From: Polymorphobacter sp.
GTDB taxonomy: Bacteria; Pseudomonadota; Alphaproteobacteria; Sphingomonadales; Sphingomonadaceae
Direction of reading: 5' to 3'
Assembly (NCBI RefSeq): GCF_025362435.1
Contig: NZ_JANYGL010000143.1
Coordinates: 1-50,868 of the forward strand
Length of the DNA: 50,868 nucleotides
The notes beneath the pieces are model-generated. The model made no database searches and had not been told where the DNA came from. It saw only the letters and a program-made list of their open reading frames with translations. Shown here in pieces: positions 20,222-29,486 of the stretch. How positions within the stretch are numbered: position 1 is the stretch's first letter; the number at the start of each line of letters is the position of its first letter. Position numbers and translations under genes: made by a program.

Positions 20222-22825
20222 GTGACTGAAGCAGAACGTTCGATGCTGCCGGCGACGCGCCGCACCGCTTCTCGTCGCGCTGCGCGCCTGACGCTGGCGC
20301 TGCTCGCCGGGACGTCACTGAGCCACGTTGCTGTGGCGCAGGTTGCCCCGGCGACCGATGTCGCCGCGCCCGCCGACAGCTTTCCGACCCCGGTTCCGAA
20401 TACCTCCGGCACGGTCAACGCAATCATCGTCAAGGGGACCGAGCGTCTCGAGCCGGAGACGGTGCGGTCGTACATCAACCTCGATGTCGGCGACGCGTAC
20501 GACCGCGACCGGCTCGACAAGGCGCTGAAGGAAATCTACGCGAGCGAATTGTTCGCCGACGCGACGATCCTCGACGACAACGGCACGCTGACGATCACGG
20601 TCAAGGAAAACCCGGTGATCAACCGCGTCCTCATCGAGGGCGCGAAGCGGGTCAAGGAAGAGAAGGTCCGCGAGGAAGTCCGCCTCGCGCCGCGCCAGAT
20701 CTTCACCCGTTCCAAGGCGCGCGCCGACGTCAGCCGCATCCTCGAAGTCTATCGCCGCGGCGGACGCTTCGCTGCCGCGGTCGAACCGAAGATCGTTCAG
20801 CTCGACCAGAACCGTGTCGATGTCGTCTTCGAGATCAGCGAAGGATCGAAGTCGAAGGTCCGCCAGATCAACATCCTCGGCAACACCAAGTTCAAGGACG
20901 GCGTGCTGCGCAACTCGATGGCGACGCGGCAGGCGCGCCCGTGGCGCATCTTCGCGTCGAACGACACTTATGACCCCGATCGCCTGGCGTACGACCAGCA
21001 GAAGCTTCGCCAGTTCTACCTGACGCAGGGCTATGCCGACTTCCGCGTTGTCTCGGCGGTTGCCGAGCTGACTCCCGACCGCAAGGACTTCATCGTCACC
21101 TACGTCGTCGACGAGGGCGAGCGCTACAAGTTCGGCGATCTCAAGATCGAGAGCGATATCCGCGACATCAAGGCGGACACGTTCGAGAAGCTGCTGACCG
21201 AGAAGAAGGGCGACTGGTACAACGCCCAGAAGATCGAGACCACGGTCGACACGCTCCAGGAAACCGCCGGCCTGCTCGGCTACGCGTTCGCCGACATCCG
21301 GCCGCAGTTCAATCGCGACAAAGACAAGCGCGAGATGAACATCGTCTTCCAGATCGCCGAAGCGCCGCGCGTCTACGTCGAGAAGATCAACATCAACGGC
21401 AACGTCCGGACCAAGGACGACGTCATCCGCCGCGAGTTCCGCCTGGCGGAAGGCGACGCATTCAACACCTTCAAGGTCAAGCGGACCCGCGACCGCCTTC
21501 AGGGGCTTGGCTTCTTCCAGGACAAGCTCGAGATCGAGCAGAAGCCCGGATCGACGCCCGATAAGGTCATTCTCGAGGCCAACGTCCAGGAAAAATCGAC
21601 CGGCGAACTACAGATTTCAGCCGGTTTCTCGAGCCTCGAGCGCTTCATCCTGTCGGGCTCGATCACCCAGCGGAACTTCCGCGGCAAGGCGCAGGAACTG
21701 CGCCTGTCGGCGAACATCTCGAGCTATTCGAAGTCGATCGAGGCCGGCTTCACCGAGCCGTACCTGTTCGGGCGCAACCTTGCGTTGGGCTTCGACCTGT
21801 TCCGCCGCGACTATAACGCGTTCAACACGCTCGCCGATAATTCGCGCAACACGACGTACTCGCAGACGACGACGGGCGGCCAGCTCCGCCTAGGCTTTGC
21901 AATCACCGAGTTCTGGGCAGCGTCGGTGCGCTATGGCCTGACCTTCGACAAGGTCACGCTCGATCAGGCAACCTATTACACTACCAATCCGGTCACCGGC
22001 GTTTCCAGTTGCGACCCGCTGCTGGCAGGCCGCTACCTGTGCGACTCGCTCGGCAGCTACACGACGTCGTCGGTCGGCTACAGCTTGATCTACAACAGCG
22101 TGAACAACCCGGTGAAGCCGAGCCGCGGGCAGCGTTTCGTCTTCAGCCAGGATCTCGCGGGCGTCGGCTTCGGCGTCAATTACCTGCGCACCCGGCTGAA
22201 CTACGACTGGTATCATCCCCTGTTCGGCGACAGCAGCGGCTTCGTGCTGAACGTCGGCGGCGAGGGCGGCTATATCTTCGGCTATGGCGGGCAGGCCGTC
22301 CGGCTCACCGACCGCTTCTTCCTCGGCGAGGGCCAGTTGCGCGGATTCGGTATTCGCGGTGTCGGTCCGCGCGTCGTTCGCAAGACGCTCAACGCGGACG
22401 GCACGGTGTCGGCGGACAAGACGACCTTCACCGACGATTCGATCGGCGGCGAGGCCTATTATCGCGGCCGCATCGAGGTGCAGATTCCGCTCGGCGCGGC
22501 GGGGGCGGAACTCGGCTTGCGTCCGTCAATCTTCACCGACGTCGGCGCGGTGTTCAAGGTCAACCAGCCGACCCTGATCTGTCAGCAGCCGCCAGCGACG
22601 GCCAAGCAGCTTCCGGCAAGCCTGAATTGCAGTGCCAATAACGGCGGGACCGGCTTCCGGGAGTTCTTCTACGGCAACTCGGCCAAACCCCGTCTCGCGG
22701 TCGGCGCGGGCGTCTCGTGGAATTCGCCATTCGGACCCTTCCGCTTCGACCTTGCCAAGGCATTGTTGAAACAAGAAGGCGATCAGCCCAAACTCTTCCA
22801 ATTCAACGTAGGGACGCAATTCTAA
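20222..22825 (+). CDS. bamA: Outer membrane protein assembly factor BamA
   Basis: An 867-residue Omp85 protein, the central subunit of the machine that inserts beta-barrels into the outer membrane. After a signal peptide (RRAARLTLALLAGTSL, cleavage near AVA-Q), five POTRA domains occupy roughly residues 67-455, starting AIIVKGTERLEPETVRSYI. The barrel follows (about 460-867) with the lid-lock motif in GQLRGFGIRGVG and a terminal phenylalanine in NVGTQF, the usual outer-membrane protein ending. The start is taken as GTG at 20222, preceded by AAGGGCGG; a GTG farther upstream and an ATG at 20243 are alternatives. It overlaps the next gene by one base. Confidence 0.95.
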   Translation: MTEAERSMLPATRRTASRRAARLTLALLAGTSLSHVAVAQVAPATDVAAPADSFPTPVPNTSGTVNAIIVKGTERLEPETVRSYINLDVGDAYDRDRLDKALKEIYASELFADATILDDNGTLTITVKENPVINRVLIEGAKRVKEEKVREEVRLAPRQIFTRSKARADVSRILEVYRRGGRFAAAVEPKIVQLDQNRVDVVFEISEGSKSKVRQINILGNTKFKDGVLRNSMATRQARPWRIFASNDTYDPDRLAYDQQKLRQFYLTQGYADFRVVSAVAELTPDRKDFIVTYVVDEGERYKFGDLKIESDIRDIKADTFEKLLTEKKGDWYNAQKIETTVDTLQETAGLLGYAFADIRPQFNRDKDKREMNIVFQIAEAPRVYVEKININGNVRTKDDVIRREFRLAEGDAFNTFKVKRTRDRLQGLGFFQDKLEIEQKPGSTPDKVILEANVQEKSTGELQISAGFSSLERFILSGSITQRNFRGKAQELRLSANISSYSKSIEAGFTEPYLFGRNLALGFDLFRRDYNAFNTLADNSRNTTYSQTTTGGQLRLGFAITEFWAASVRYGLTFDKVTLDQATYYTTNPVTGVSSCDPLLAGRYLCDSLGSYTTSSVGYSLIYNSVNNPVKPSRGQRFVFSQDLAGVGFGVNYLRTRLNYDWYHPLFGDSSGFVLNVGGEGGYIFGYGGQAVRLTDRFFLGEGQLRGFGIRGVGPRVVRKTLNADGTVSADKTTFTDDSIGGEAYYRGRIEVQIPLGAAGAELGLRPSIFTDVGAVFKVNQPTLICQQPPATAKQLPASLNCSANNGGTGFREFFYGNSAKPRLAVGAGVSWNSPFGPFRFDLAKALLKQEGDQPKLFQFNVGTQF

Positions 22826-23385
22826 TGAAGATTATCTCGAAGACCGCAATCATGATAACCGCGATGCTTGGCAGCGCGGCTTTGGCACAGGCGTTGCCGC
22901 CGCCGGTCGTCATCATCGTAGACATGGACCAGGTCATCAACGGGTCGGCCGCCGGCAAGCAGGCGGCCGCCGACCTCAAGACCCGCGCCGATGCCATCCA
23001 GGCACGTCTCGCCTCGTTGCGGACGCAGTTCGGCACCGAAGGCGAGGCTTTGCAGAAGGCCCAGCCCGCGCCGACCGCTGCTCCCGCCGCAATTACCGCT
23101 TGGCAGACCAAAGCGCGCGATCTGCAGACGCGCCAGCAGGCGGCGGAAGCCGACCTGCAGAAGCGCGATCGTGATTTCCAGGCGTCGCGCCAGCTCGTTC
23201 TCAAGCAGATCAACGATGCGGCGCAGCCGGTCATTTCGACCGTGATGCGTGAGCGTAACGCGACGATCGTTCTCGCCGAAGGCGCGACGCTCCAGCATTC
23301 GGCGGCGATCGACGTCACCGCCGACGTTCTCGCCCGCCTCGACAAGGCGCTGCCGCGCGTGTCGACCGCCGCTGCCGCGAAGTAG
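22825..23385 (+). CDS. Skp/OmpH-family periplasmic chaperone
   Basis: A 186-residue OmpH-like protein directly after bamA, the standard place for Skp. It has a signal peptide ([23 protein letters not shown]), a short beta-strand body segment [20 protein letters not shown], then a long charged helical region (residues 50-140, many Ala, Gln, Lys and Arg) typical of the Skp tentacles, and a closing strand [11 protein letters not shown]. The chaperone holds unfolded outer-membrane proteins on their way to BamA. The start overlaps the bamA stop by one base (TAATG). Confidence 0.85.
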   Translation: MKIISKTAIMITAMLGSAALAQALPPPVVIIVDMDQVINGSAAGKQAAADLKTRADAIQARLASLRTQFGTEGEALQKAQPAPTAAPAAITAWQTKARDLQTRQQAAEADLQKRDRDFQASRQLVLKQINDAAQPVISTVMRERNATIVLAEGATLQHSAAIDVTADVLARLDKALPRVSTAAAAK

Positions 23386-23392
23386 TCGTCTG

Positions 23393-23872
23393 ATGACCGC
23401 CGGGCCGCCGATCGAGCTTCCGCCGCTGGAGCCGGTCGGTGTCCAGGCGATCATGCGCCTGATCCCGCATCGGTTTCCGATGCTGCTCGTCGACCGGGTC
23501 GAGGACATCGTCCGCGACCGGTCGGCGCGCGGGATCAAGGCGGTGTCGATCAACGAGCCATTCTTTGCCGGGCATTTCCCGGGGCGCCCGATCATGCCGG
23601 GCGTCCTGATCGTCGAGGCGCTGGCTCAGACCGCTGGCGTCCTCGCGATCCTGTCGATGGACCTGCAGGGCAGCGGCAAGCTCGTCTATTTCATGGCGAT
23701 CGAGGAGGCGAAGTTCCGCGCTCCCGTCGAGCCAGGTTGCCTGCTCGATCTCAACGTTGAATTCATCCAGCGGCGGGCGACAGTGTGCAAGTTCGCGGGT
23801 CGCGCGACAGTCGCCGGCAAGACCGTTGCCGAGGCCCGCTTTACCGCGATGATCGCCGATCCGCCTGCTTAA
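23393..23872 (+). CDS. fabZ: 3-hydroxyacyl-ACP dehydratase FabZ
   Basis: A 159-residue hot-dog-fold dehydratase of fatty-acid synthesis. The catalytic pair is His61 and Glu75 in [19 protein letters not shown], spaced 14 residues apart as in characterised FabZ. The N-terminal [17 protein letters not shown] is also typical. It removes water from 3-hydroxyacyl-ACP intermediates and feeds lipid A and phospholipid synthesis; it sits 7 bases after the Skp-like gene. Confidence 0.95.
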   Translation: MTAGPPIELPPLEPVGVQAIMRLIPHRFPMLLVDRVEDIVRDRSARGIKAVSINEPFFAGHFPGRPIMPGVLIVEALAQTAGVLAILSMDLQGSGKLVYFMAIEEAKFRAPVEPGCLLDLNVEFIQRRATVCKFAGRATVAGKTVAEARFTAMIADPPA

Positions 23873-23933
23873 CCCGGCTTTCTTGCTGTTGCAGCCGCGC
23901 CTTCGTATGACGGTCGCGGGGAGAAAATGAGCG

Positions 23934-25553
23934 ATGGCGACGCAGATTGCGACGGGAACGGGGGATGTCGCTTTTCATCCGCAGCGCGACCGGCTGATCA
24001 TCGTCGCGTCCTCGCTCGGCACGATCTTCGAGTGGTACGATTTCTTCGTCTACGGCACGCTTGCGGTTCTGCTTGGGCGACTGTTTTTCCCGAGCGACAA
24101 CCCGACTGCCGGCCTGTTGCTGAGCCTCGCGACCTTCGGCGCGGGCTTCGGCGTCCGACCGATCGGCGCACTGGTGTTCGGCGTCCTCGGCGACCGAATT
24201 GGGCGCAAGTACACCTTCCTCGCAACGATCATGCTGATGGGCACTGCAACAGCGCTGGTCGGTTTTCTGCCGACCTTCGCCACCGCCGGCATCTGGGCGC
24301 CGACCCTGCTTGTCGGACTTCGTCTCCTCCAGGGGCTTGCGCTCGGCGGTGAGTATGGCGGTGCCGCGATTTACGTCGCCGAACACGCGCCGAAAGGGCG
24401 GCGGGGCTTCTTTACGAGTTTTATCCAGGCATCGGTCGTCGGCGGCTTCCTGCTGTCCTTGATGGTCGTTCTCGGCACCACCGCGCTCGTCGGCAAGGAC
24501 GCCTTCGCCGAGTGGGGCTGGCGTGTGCCGTTCATCGTATCGCTGCTGCTCCTCGCGGTGTCGTTGTACATCCGTCTGAAGTTGCGCGAGAGCCCGATCT
24601 TCATGGCAATGAAGGCGAAGGGGAAAACAAGCGCGAACCCGCTGCGCGAAACCTTTGCCTCGCCGGGAAATATCCGCTTGCTGTTCGTCGCCCTGTTCGG
24701 GATCGCTGCCGGACTGACCGTGATCTGGTACACGGCGCAGTTTTCGACCCTGTATTTCCTTCAGCAGACTGCGCTGGTCGATGAGACCGATGCAAAGCTG
24801 CTATGCGGCGCGACGGCTCTGCTTTCCGCGCCATTCTTCGTGCTTGCCGGGCACCTGAGTGATCGCTGGGGCCGCCGCCCGATGATTATCGGCGGATATG
24901 GCCTGACGTTGCTGCTGCTGTTCCCGCTTTTTCATCTGCTGGCCGATGCCGCCAATCCGACGCTGTCGAAGGCAACCGCCGCTGCGCCGATCACCGTGAC
25001 AGGAGTGCAGTGTCACTATAACCCGTTCGCCCATAAGCAGGACACCGCGTGCGGCGAAGCGATGCAGTATTTCTCGAGCCGCGGTATCGGCTTTCACCGC
25101 CGCGAATCGGGCAGCCTGCCGCTGCGCGTCACCGTAGGCGCTACGATTGCCGTCGATCTCGAAAGCGTCAGCGGACAATTCGATAAGGCGGCAGTCGAGG
25201 CCGCACTCGCTCGCGCCGGCTATCCAACCAAGGAGCATCCGGGACCGCGTAACAACCTGCTGATCGTTGCCGCAGGGCTGGCGCTGGGCATCCTGTCGGC
25301 AATGACTTACGGCCCCGTCGCGGCGGTGCTCGTCGAACTGTTCCCCGCGCGGATACGCTATACGTCGCTGTCGATCCCATATCATATCGGGACGGGGTAT
25401 TTCGGCGGGTTCCTGCCGCTGATCTCACAGTTTATCATCGCCCGGACCGGCGATCCGTTCGGCGGCCTGTGGTACACCTTCGCCGTCGTCGCGGTTGCGT
25501 TCGTCGTGACGTTGTTCGCGCTCCCGGAGACGAAGGACCGCGATATCTGCTGA
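23934..25553 (+). CDS. MFS transporter, MHS (ProP/KgtP-like) family
   Basis: A 539-residue major facilitator with 12 expected membrane helices. The start GTIFEWYDFFVYG and the loop GDRIGRKYTF after helix 2, RLLQGLALGGEYGGAAIY in helix 4, and a second-half copy GHLSDRWGRRPM are characteristic of the metabolite:H+ symporter group, which takes up organic acids or compatible solutes with protons. About 100 extra residues (roughly 336-438) lie between helices 8 and 9; this loop is hydrophilic, contains two cysteines and a beta-like segment SLPLRVTVGATIAVDLES, and makes the protein longer than the typical 430-450. The substrate is unknown. A GGGGAGAAAATGAGCG context places the start at 23934. Confidence 0.88.
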   Translation: MATQIATGTGDVAFHPQRDRLIIVASSLGTIFEWYDFFVYGTLAVLLGRLFFPSDNPTAGLLLSLATFGAGFGVRPIGALVFGVLGDRIGRKYTFLATIMLMGTATALVGFLPTFATAGIWAPTLLVGLRLLQGLALGGEYGGAAIYVAEHAPKGRRGFFTSFIQASVVGGFLLSLMVVLGTTALVGKDAFAEWGWRVPFIVSLLLLAVSLYIRLKLRESPIFMAMKAKGKTSANPLRETFASPGNIRLLFVALFGIAAGLTVIWYTAQFSTLYFLQQTALVDETDAKLLCGATALLSAPFFVLAGHLSDRWGRRPMIIGGYGLTLLLLFPLFHLLADAANPTLSKATAAAPITVTGVQCHYNPFAHKQDTACGEAMQYFSSRGIGFHRRESGSLPLRVTVGATIAVDLESVSGQFDKAAVEAALARAGYPTKEHPGPRNNLLIVAAGLALGILSAMTYGPVAAVLVELFPARIRYTSLSIPYHIGTGYFGGFLPLISQFIIARTGDPFGGLWYTFAVVAVAFVVTLFALPETKDRDIC

Positions 25554-25742
25554 GCCGGTAGCATCGGAAGTACCCGGAGCGGCTTCCGCCGGCGCGTGGC
25601 CCTTCGTTCCGTTCGCGACACCATTGCCGAAATCGACGTCGCAAACCCCCGTTAAGCGTGTCGACACCTATCACCGCGCAGGGACCGTGTTAGGCTGCAA
25701 CCGGGCCAGCCGTTAACAGGGTCGGGCTCGCGAGGCGCGTGG

Positions 25743-25771
25743 ATTGATGCGGGGGCAGGGCGCTCCCATAT
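25743..25771 (+). promoter_or_regulatory. Possible heat-shock (sigma-32-type) promoter of lon
   Basis: ATTGAT (25743-25748), a 16-base spacer and CCCATAT (25765-25771) resemble the -35/-10 pair recognised by RpoH, about 65 bases before lon. lon is a classic heat-shock gene. The -35 half is a weak match (consensus CTTGAA), so this is tentative. Confidence 0.3.
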
Positions 25772-25835
25772 CCGTGTGGAGCGGTCGTGATTGCGATCGT
25801 GTCGATCCGCCACCGGGCGGTGTGGAGATGAACGA

Positions 25836-28238
25836 ATGCAGACCCTTCCCGTCCTTCCGCTGCGCGACATCGTCGTATTTCCGCAGATGATCGTCCCGCT
25901 GTTCGTCGGCCGCGAAAAATCGGTCAAGGCGCTCGAGGCGGTGATGACCAGCGGCGACAAGCAGATTTTCCTGCTGTCGCAGAAGAACCCCGGCGACGAA
26001 GATCCCGGCGAGGGCGATCTTTACGACGTCGGCACGCTCGCGACGGTTCTTCAGCTGCTCAAGCTGCCCGACGGCACGGTCAAGGTGCTCGTCGAGGGCC
26101 AGTCGCGCGCCACGCTCGGCGAACTCGATACCTCGGGCGATTATCTCGTCGGACGCGCTGACGAGGTCGAGGAGACGCTTGGCGACCCGACCCTCGTCGA
26201 GGGGCTGGTCCGCTCGGCGGTCAAGCAGTTCGAAGCCTATGTGAAGCTGAACAAGAAGACCGCGCCGGAGATTGCCGTCCAGGTCGGCCAGATGGACGAG
26301 GCAGGCCGGTTTGCCGACACCATCGCTGCGAACCTGACGCTCAAGATCGCCGACAAGCAGGCGTTGCTCAGCCAGTTCGAGGTCGTCAAGCGCCTTGAGG
26401 CCGTGTTCGGCTTCATGGAAGGGGAGATGGGTGTCCTCCAAGTCGAGAAGAAGATCCGCTCGCGGGTCAAGCGCCAGATGGAGAAGACCCAGCGCGAATA
26501 TTATCTCAACGAGCAGATGAAGGCGATCCAGCGCGAGCTCGGCGAGGGCGACGAGCCCAAGGATGAGACTGCCGAGATCGAGGAGAAGATCGCGCGGACC
26601 AAGCTGAGCAAGGAAGCGCGCGAGAAGGTCATCGGCGAGCTCAAGAAGCTCAAGGCGATGTCACCGATGTCGGCCGAGGCGACCGTCGTCCGCAACTATC
26701 TCGACACCGTCCTCAGTCTGCCGTGGGGCAAGAAGACCAAGGTCAAGCGCGACATCGTCGCCGCGCAGGCCGTGCTCGACGGCGATCATTACGGGCTCGA
26801 GAAGGTCAAGGACCGGATCATCGAGTATCTCGCGGTGCAGGCGCGGACCAGCAAGCTCAAGGGACCGATCCTGTGCCTCGTCGGCCCTCCGGGCGTGGGC
26901 AAGACTTCGCTTGGACGCTCAATTGCGAAGGCGACGGGGCGCGAGTTCATCCGCCAGTCGCTCGGCGGGATGCGCGACGAGGCCGAGATTCGTGGCCATC
27001 GCCGGACGTACATCGGCTCGATGCCGGGCAAGGTCATCCAGAACCTCAAGAAGGCGGGCGCATCGAACCCGCTGTTCCTGCTCGACGAGATCGACAAGCT
27101 CGGCCAGGACTTCCGCGGCGATCCGTCGTCGGCGCTGCTCGAGGTGCTCGATCCCGAGCAGAACAAGGCGTTCAACGATCACTATCTCGAGGTCGACTAC
27201 GACCTGTCCGACGTGATGTTCGTGACGACGGCGAACTCGCTCAACATGCCCCAGGCGTTGCTCGACCGGATGGAGATTATCCAGCTCCCGGGCTACACCG
27301 AGGATGAGAAGGTCGAAATCGCCAAGCGCCACCTGCTGTCGAAGCAGTACGAGAATCACGGGCTCAAGCTTAATGAGTTCGGGGTGAGCGACGGCGCGCT
27401 GCGCGACTTGATCCGCTATTACACCCGCGAGGCGGGCGTGCGGACGCTCGAGCGCGAACTGGCCAAGCTGGCGCGGAAGTCGCTGCGGCGCATCCTCGAA
27501 GGCAAGGCGACGTCGGTGACGGTCGACTCGGACAATCTCCACGAGTTCGCCGGCATCCGGAAGTACAAGTTCGGCGTCGGCGAGATCGAAGATCAGATCG
27601 GTGCGGTCACCGGGCTCGCATGGACCGAGGTCGGTGGCGAGTTGCTGACGATCGAGGCGGTGACGTCACCCGGCAAGGGGACGGTCAAAACCACCGGCAA
27701 GCTCGGCGACGTCATGACCGAATCGATTTCGGCAGCGCTGTCTTTCGTCAAGGCACGGTCGGTGACCTACGGGATCAAGCCGAGCCTGTTCGAGAAGAAG
27801 GAGATCCATATCCACGTTCCCGAAGGCGCAACCCCCAAGGATGGGCCGAGCGCGGGCGTGGCGATGGTCACCGCGATCGTCTCGACCTTGACCGGTATTC
27901 CTGTTCGCAAGGACATTGCCATGACCGGCGAGGTTACGTTGCGCGGACGCGTGCTGCCGATCGGCGGGCTCAAGGAGAAGCTGCTCGCCGCGCTGCGGGG
28001 AGGGATAACGACGGTCCTGATCCCGGCGGAGAACGAGAAAGATCTCGCTGAAATCCCGAAGAACGTCACCGAGGGACTGCGGATCATACCGGTCGCGCAT
28101 GCCGATCAGGTGCTCGAACACGCGCTGGTTTCGCCGCTCGTGCCGATCATCTGGAACGAGACCGACGATCTCGCGGCACGGCCCGATCCGGCAGTCGTCG
28201 CCGTAGCCGCGAAGGAGGGCGTCGGCATTCGTCACTAA
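25836..28238 (+). CDS. lon: ATP-dependent Lon protease
   Basis: An 800-residue LonA, a hexameric cytoplasmic protease that degrades damaged and specific regulatory proteins. N-terminal substrate domain begins LPVLPLRDIVVFPQMIVPLFVGR; the AAA+ domain has the Walker A GPPGVGKTSLG (about 353-362) and a Walker B LFLLDEIDK; the peptidase domain has the catalytic dyad Ser672 in PKDGPSAGVAM and Lys713 in GGLKEKLLAALRGG. All family hallmarks are intact. ATG 25836 starts MQTLPVLPLRD as in relatives. A strong terminator follows. Confidence 0.97.
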   Translation: MQTLPVLPLRDIVVFPQMIVPLFVGREKSVKALEAVMTSGDKQIFLLSQKNPGDEDPGEGDLYDVGTLATVLQLLKLPDGTVKVLVEGQSRATLGELDTSGDYLVGRADEVEETLGDPTLVEGLVRSAVKQFEAYVKLNKKTAPEIAVQVGQMDEAGRFADTIAANLTLKIADKQALLSQFEVVKRLEAVFGFMEGEMGVLQVEKKIRSRVKRQMEKTQREYYLNEQMKAIQRELGEGDEPKDETAEIEEKIARTKLSKEAREKVIGELKKLKAMSPMSAEATVVRNYLDTVLSLPWGKKTKVKRDIVAAQAVLDGDHYGLEKVKDRIIEYLAVQARTSKLKGPILCLVGPPGVGKTSLGRSIAKATGREFIRQSLGGMRDEAEIRGHRRTYIGSMPGKVIQNLKKAGASNPLFLLDEIDKLGQDFRGDPSSALLEVLDPEQNKAFNDHYLEVDYDLSDVMFVTTANSLNMPQALLDRMEIIQLPGYTEDEKVEIAKRHLLSKQYENHGLKLNEFGVSDGALRDLIRYYTREAGVRTLERELAKLARKSLRRILEGKATSVTVDSDNLHEFAGIRKYKFGVGEIEDQIGAVTGLAWTEVGGELLTIEAVTSPGKGTVKTTGKLGDVMTESISAALSFVKARSVTYGIKPSLFEKKEIHIHVPEGATPKDGPSAGVAMVTAIVSTLTGIPVRKDIAMTGEVTLRGRVLPIGGLKEKLLAALRGGITTVLIPAENEKDLAEIPKNVTEGLRIIPVAHADQVLEHALVSPLVPIIWNETDDLAARPDPAVVAVAAKEGVGIRH

Positions 28239-28261
28239 CCTTTAGCAACCATCTATTAAGG

Positions 28262-28292
28262 AGAAACCGCGCATTCGGCGCGGTTTCTTTTT
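28262..28292 (+). terminator. Rho-independent terminator of lon
   Basis: AGAAACCGCGC (28262-28272) pairs with GCGCGGTTTCT (28278-28288) across a five-base loop, followed by TTTT. This is a textbook intrinsic terminator 24 bases after the lon stop. Confidence 0.93.
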
Positions 28293-28372
28293 GACTAGAG
28301 GGCATGGCTTCAGCGTAAGATCACGCGGGGTCGAGCGGGGGCGCACGATGTCCGCTGGAGACCGCGACCGCC

Positions 28373-28645
28373 ATGAACAAGCAGGACCTGGTTACGTTCG
28401 TCGCTGAGTCGACAGGGCTGGGACGGGTCGACTCGGGACGAGCGCTCGACGCCACGCTTGATGCCATCCTTGGCGCTCTCCGCGCCGGCGACGACGTCAG
28501 GTTGCTCGGCTTCGGCACATTTCACGTCACGCGACGCAAGGCGCTGTCGGCTCGCAATCCGCGCACAGGCGATCCAATGCAGCTCGATGCAAGCAACCAG
28601 CCCAAGTTCACGCCTGGCAAGCTTCTCAAGGCGGCGGTCAACTAG
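28373..28645 (+). CDS. hup: HU-family DNA-binding protein
   Basis: A 90-residue histone-like HU/IHF protein. The N-terminal helix pair MNKQDLVTFVAESTGL and the beta-arm region VRLLGFGTFHVTRRKAL with RNPRTGD are typical; it bends and compacts DNA and works as a dimer. It is called HU because IHF subunits differ in the arm, but this distinction is not certain from sequence alone. It follows lon, an order common in alphaproteobacteria, and has its own upstream region after the lon terminator. Confidence 0.93.
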   Translation: MNKQDLVTFVAESTGLGRVDSGRALDATLDAILGALRAGDDVRLLGFGTFHVTRRKALSARNPRTGDPMQLDASNQPKFTPGKLLKAAVN

Positions 28646-28708
28646 CGCCCCCGGCTATGCGGCTTTACACCGGCCCGCGGGCCCCTTAGACGCGGTGCTT
28701 CCCGGCAT

Positions 28709-28783
28709 GGGCGCGTAGCTCAGCGGTAGAGCACACCCTTCACACGGGTGGGGTCACAGGTTCAAACCCTGTCGCGCCCACCA
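28709..28783 (+). tRNA. tRNA-Val (anticodon CAC)
   Basis: The 75-base gene starts GGGCGCG and ends CGCGCCCACCA, so the CCA end is encoded. The D arm (TAGCTCAGCGGTAGAGC) and T arm (CAGGTTCAAACCCTG) are canonical. The anticodon loop TTCACAC gives anticodon CAC at 28741-28743, decoding the valine codon GTG. Confidence 0.95.
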
Positions 28784-28820
28784 TGCCCGGATACGCCAGT
28801 TCAAAAAAAGCCCGGACGCG

Positions 28821-29486
28821 TCATTTTTGCAGCATGTTGCCGATCAGGCTGACGCTGAGTGCGACGACGATGATGTTGAACAGAAATGCCGCGAGGGCGT
28901 GGCCGAGGGCGAGCCGTCGCATCCATTGCGAGGTGATCTGCACGTCCGAGACCTGGAAGGTCATGCCGAGGACGAAGGAGAAATAGGCGAAATCGCTGTA
29001 ATTCGGCATCGCGTCGCCGGGAAATTCGAGACCACCACTGTCCTGGTCCTCGCCGTCACCGCGGCCGGGGGCATCGCCCTCGTCACCCGGGGCGTAGAAG
29101 CCGTGAGCATAATGCAAGGCAAACAACAGGTTGCTGAATAGCCAGACGAGCAGCAGGGTTGCCCCCGCGACGCCGAGCGCACTGCCATGGCCGCCGCTGA
29201 CGCCGGTCAACTCAACGGTCACGGCGACGAGGACGATCGCCACGACGAGCAGTGCGATAGCCAGCAGGATGTGACTGTCGGGATCATTCTCCTTCGCACG
29301 CGCGCGCATCGTGTCGGTCTTGCTGCCCCACATCATCCGCAAGGTCGCGATGATCCAGAACGTAGCTCCGGCATCGAAGCCGAACAGCACGCTCCGTGCC
29401 GGGCCGGCCGCTGGTTCGGTGGCGATGGCGACGACGATCAACGCTGCGAGGAACAACCAGAAGTTCAGATAGCGAATGCGACTCAT
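28821..29486 (-). CDS. DUF1345 family membrane protein
   Basis: A 221-residue protein with about five membrane helices (for example NFWLFLAALIVVAIATE, LLAIALLVVAIVLVAVTVEL, ALGVAGATLLLVWLFSNLLFALHYAH, and a final FLFNIIVVALSVSLIGNML). The HYAHGFY segment and the late NYSDFAYFSFVLGMTFQVSDVQITSQWMRR are the conserved part of DUF1345, whose role is unknown. An acidic Asp/Gly-rich loop lies at about residues 133-155. Its ATG overlaps the end of the decayed nhaA fragment. Confidence 0.85.
   Translation of the reverse strand: MSRIRYLNFWLFLAALIVVAIATEPAAGPARSVLFGFDAGATFWIIATLRMMWGSKTDTMRARAKENDPDSHILLAIALLVVAIVLVAVTVELTGVSGGHGSALGVAGATLLLVWLFSNLLFALHYAHGFYAPGDEGDAPGRGDGEDQDSGGLEFPGDAMPNYSDFAYFSFVLGMTFQVSDVQITSQWMRRLALGHALAAFLFNIIVVALSVSLIGNMLQK

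Noticed and set aside
28701-28791. Repeats CCCGGCAT and ATGCCCGG around tRNA-Val as an integration site
   Set aside because: The arms do not match exactly, no integrase is nearby, and neighbouring genes look native.
28784-28820. A7 run plus GACGCGTC palindrome after the tRNA, as a terminator for DUF1345 or the tRNA
   Set aside because: The palindrome has no loop and the GC stem is too short to support an intrinsic terminator; only the T-run on the minus strand fits.
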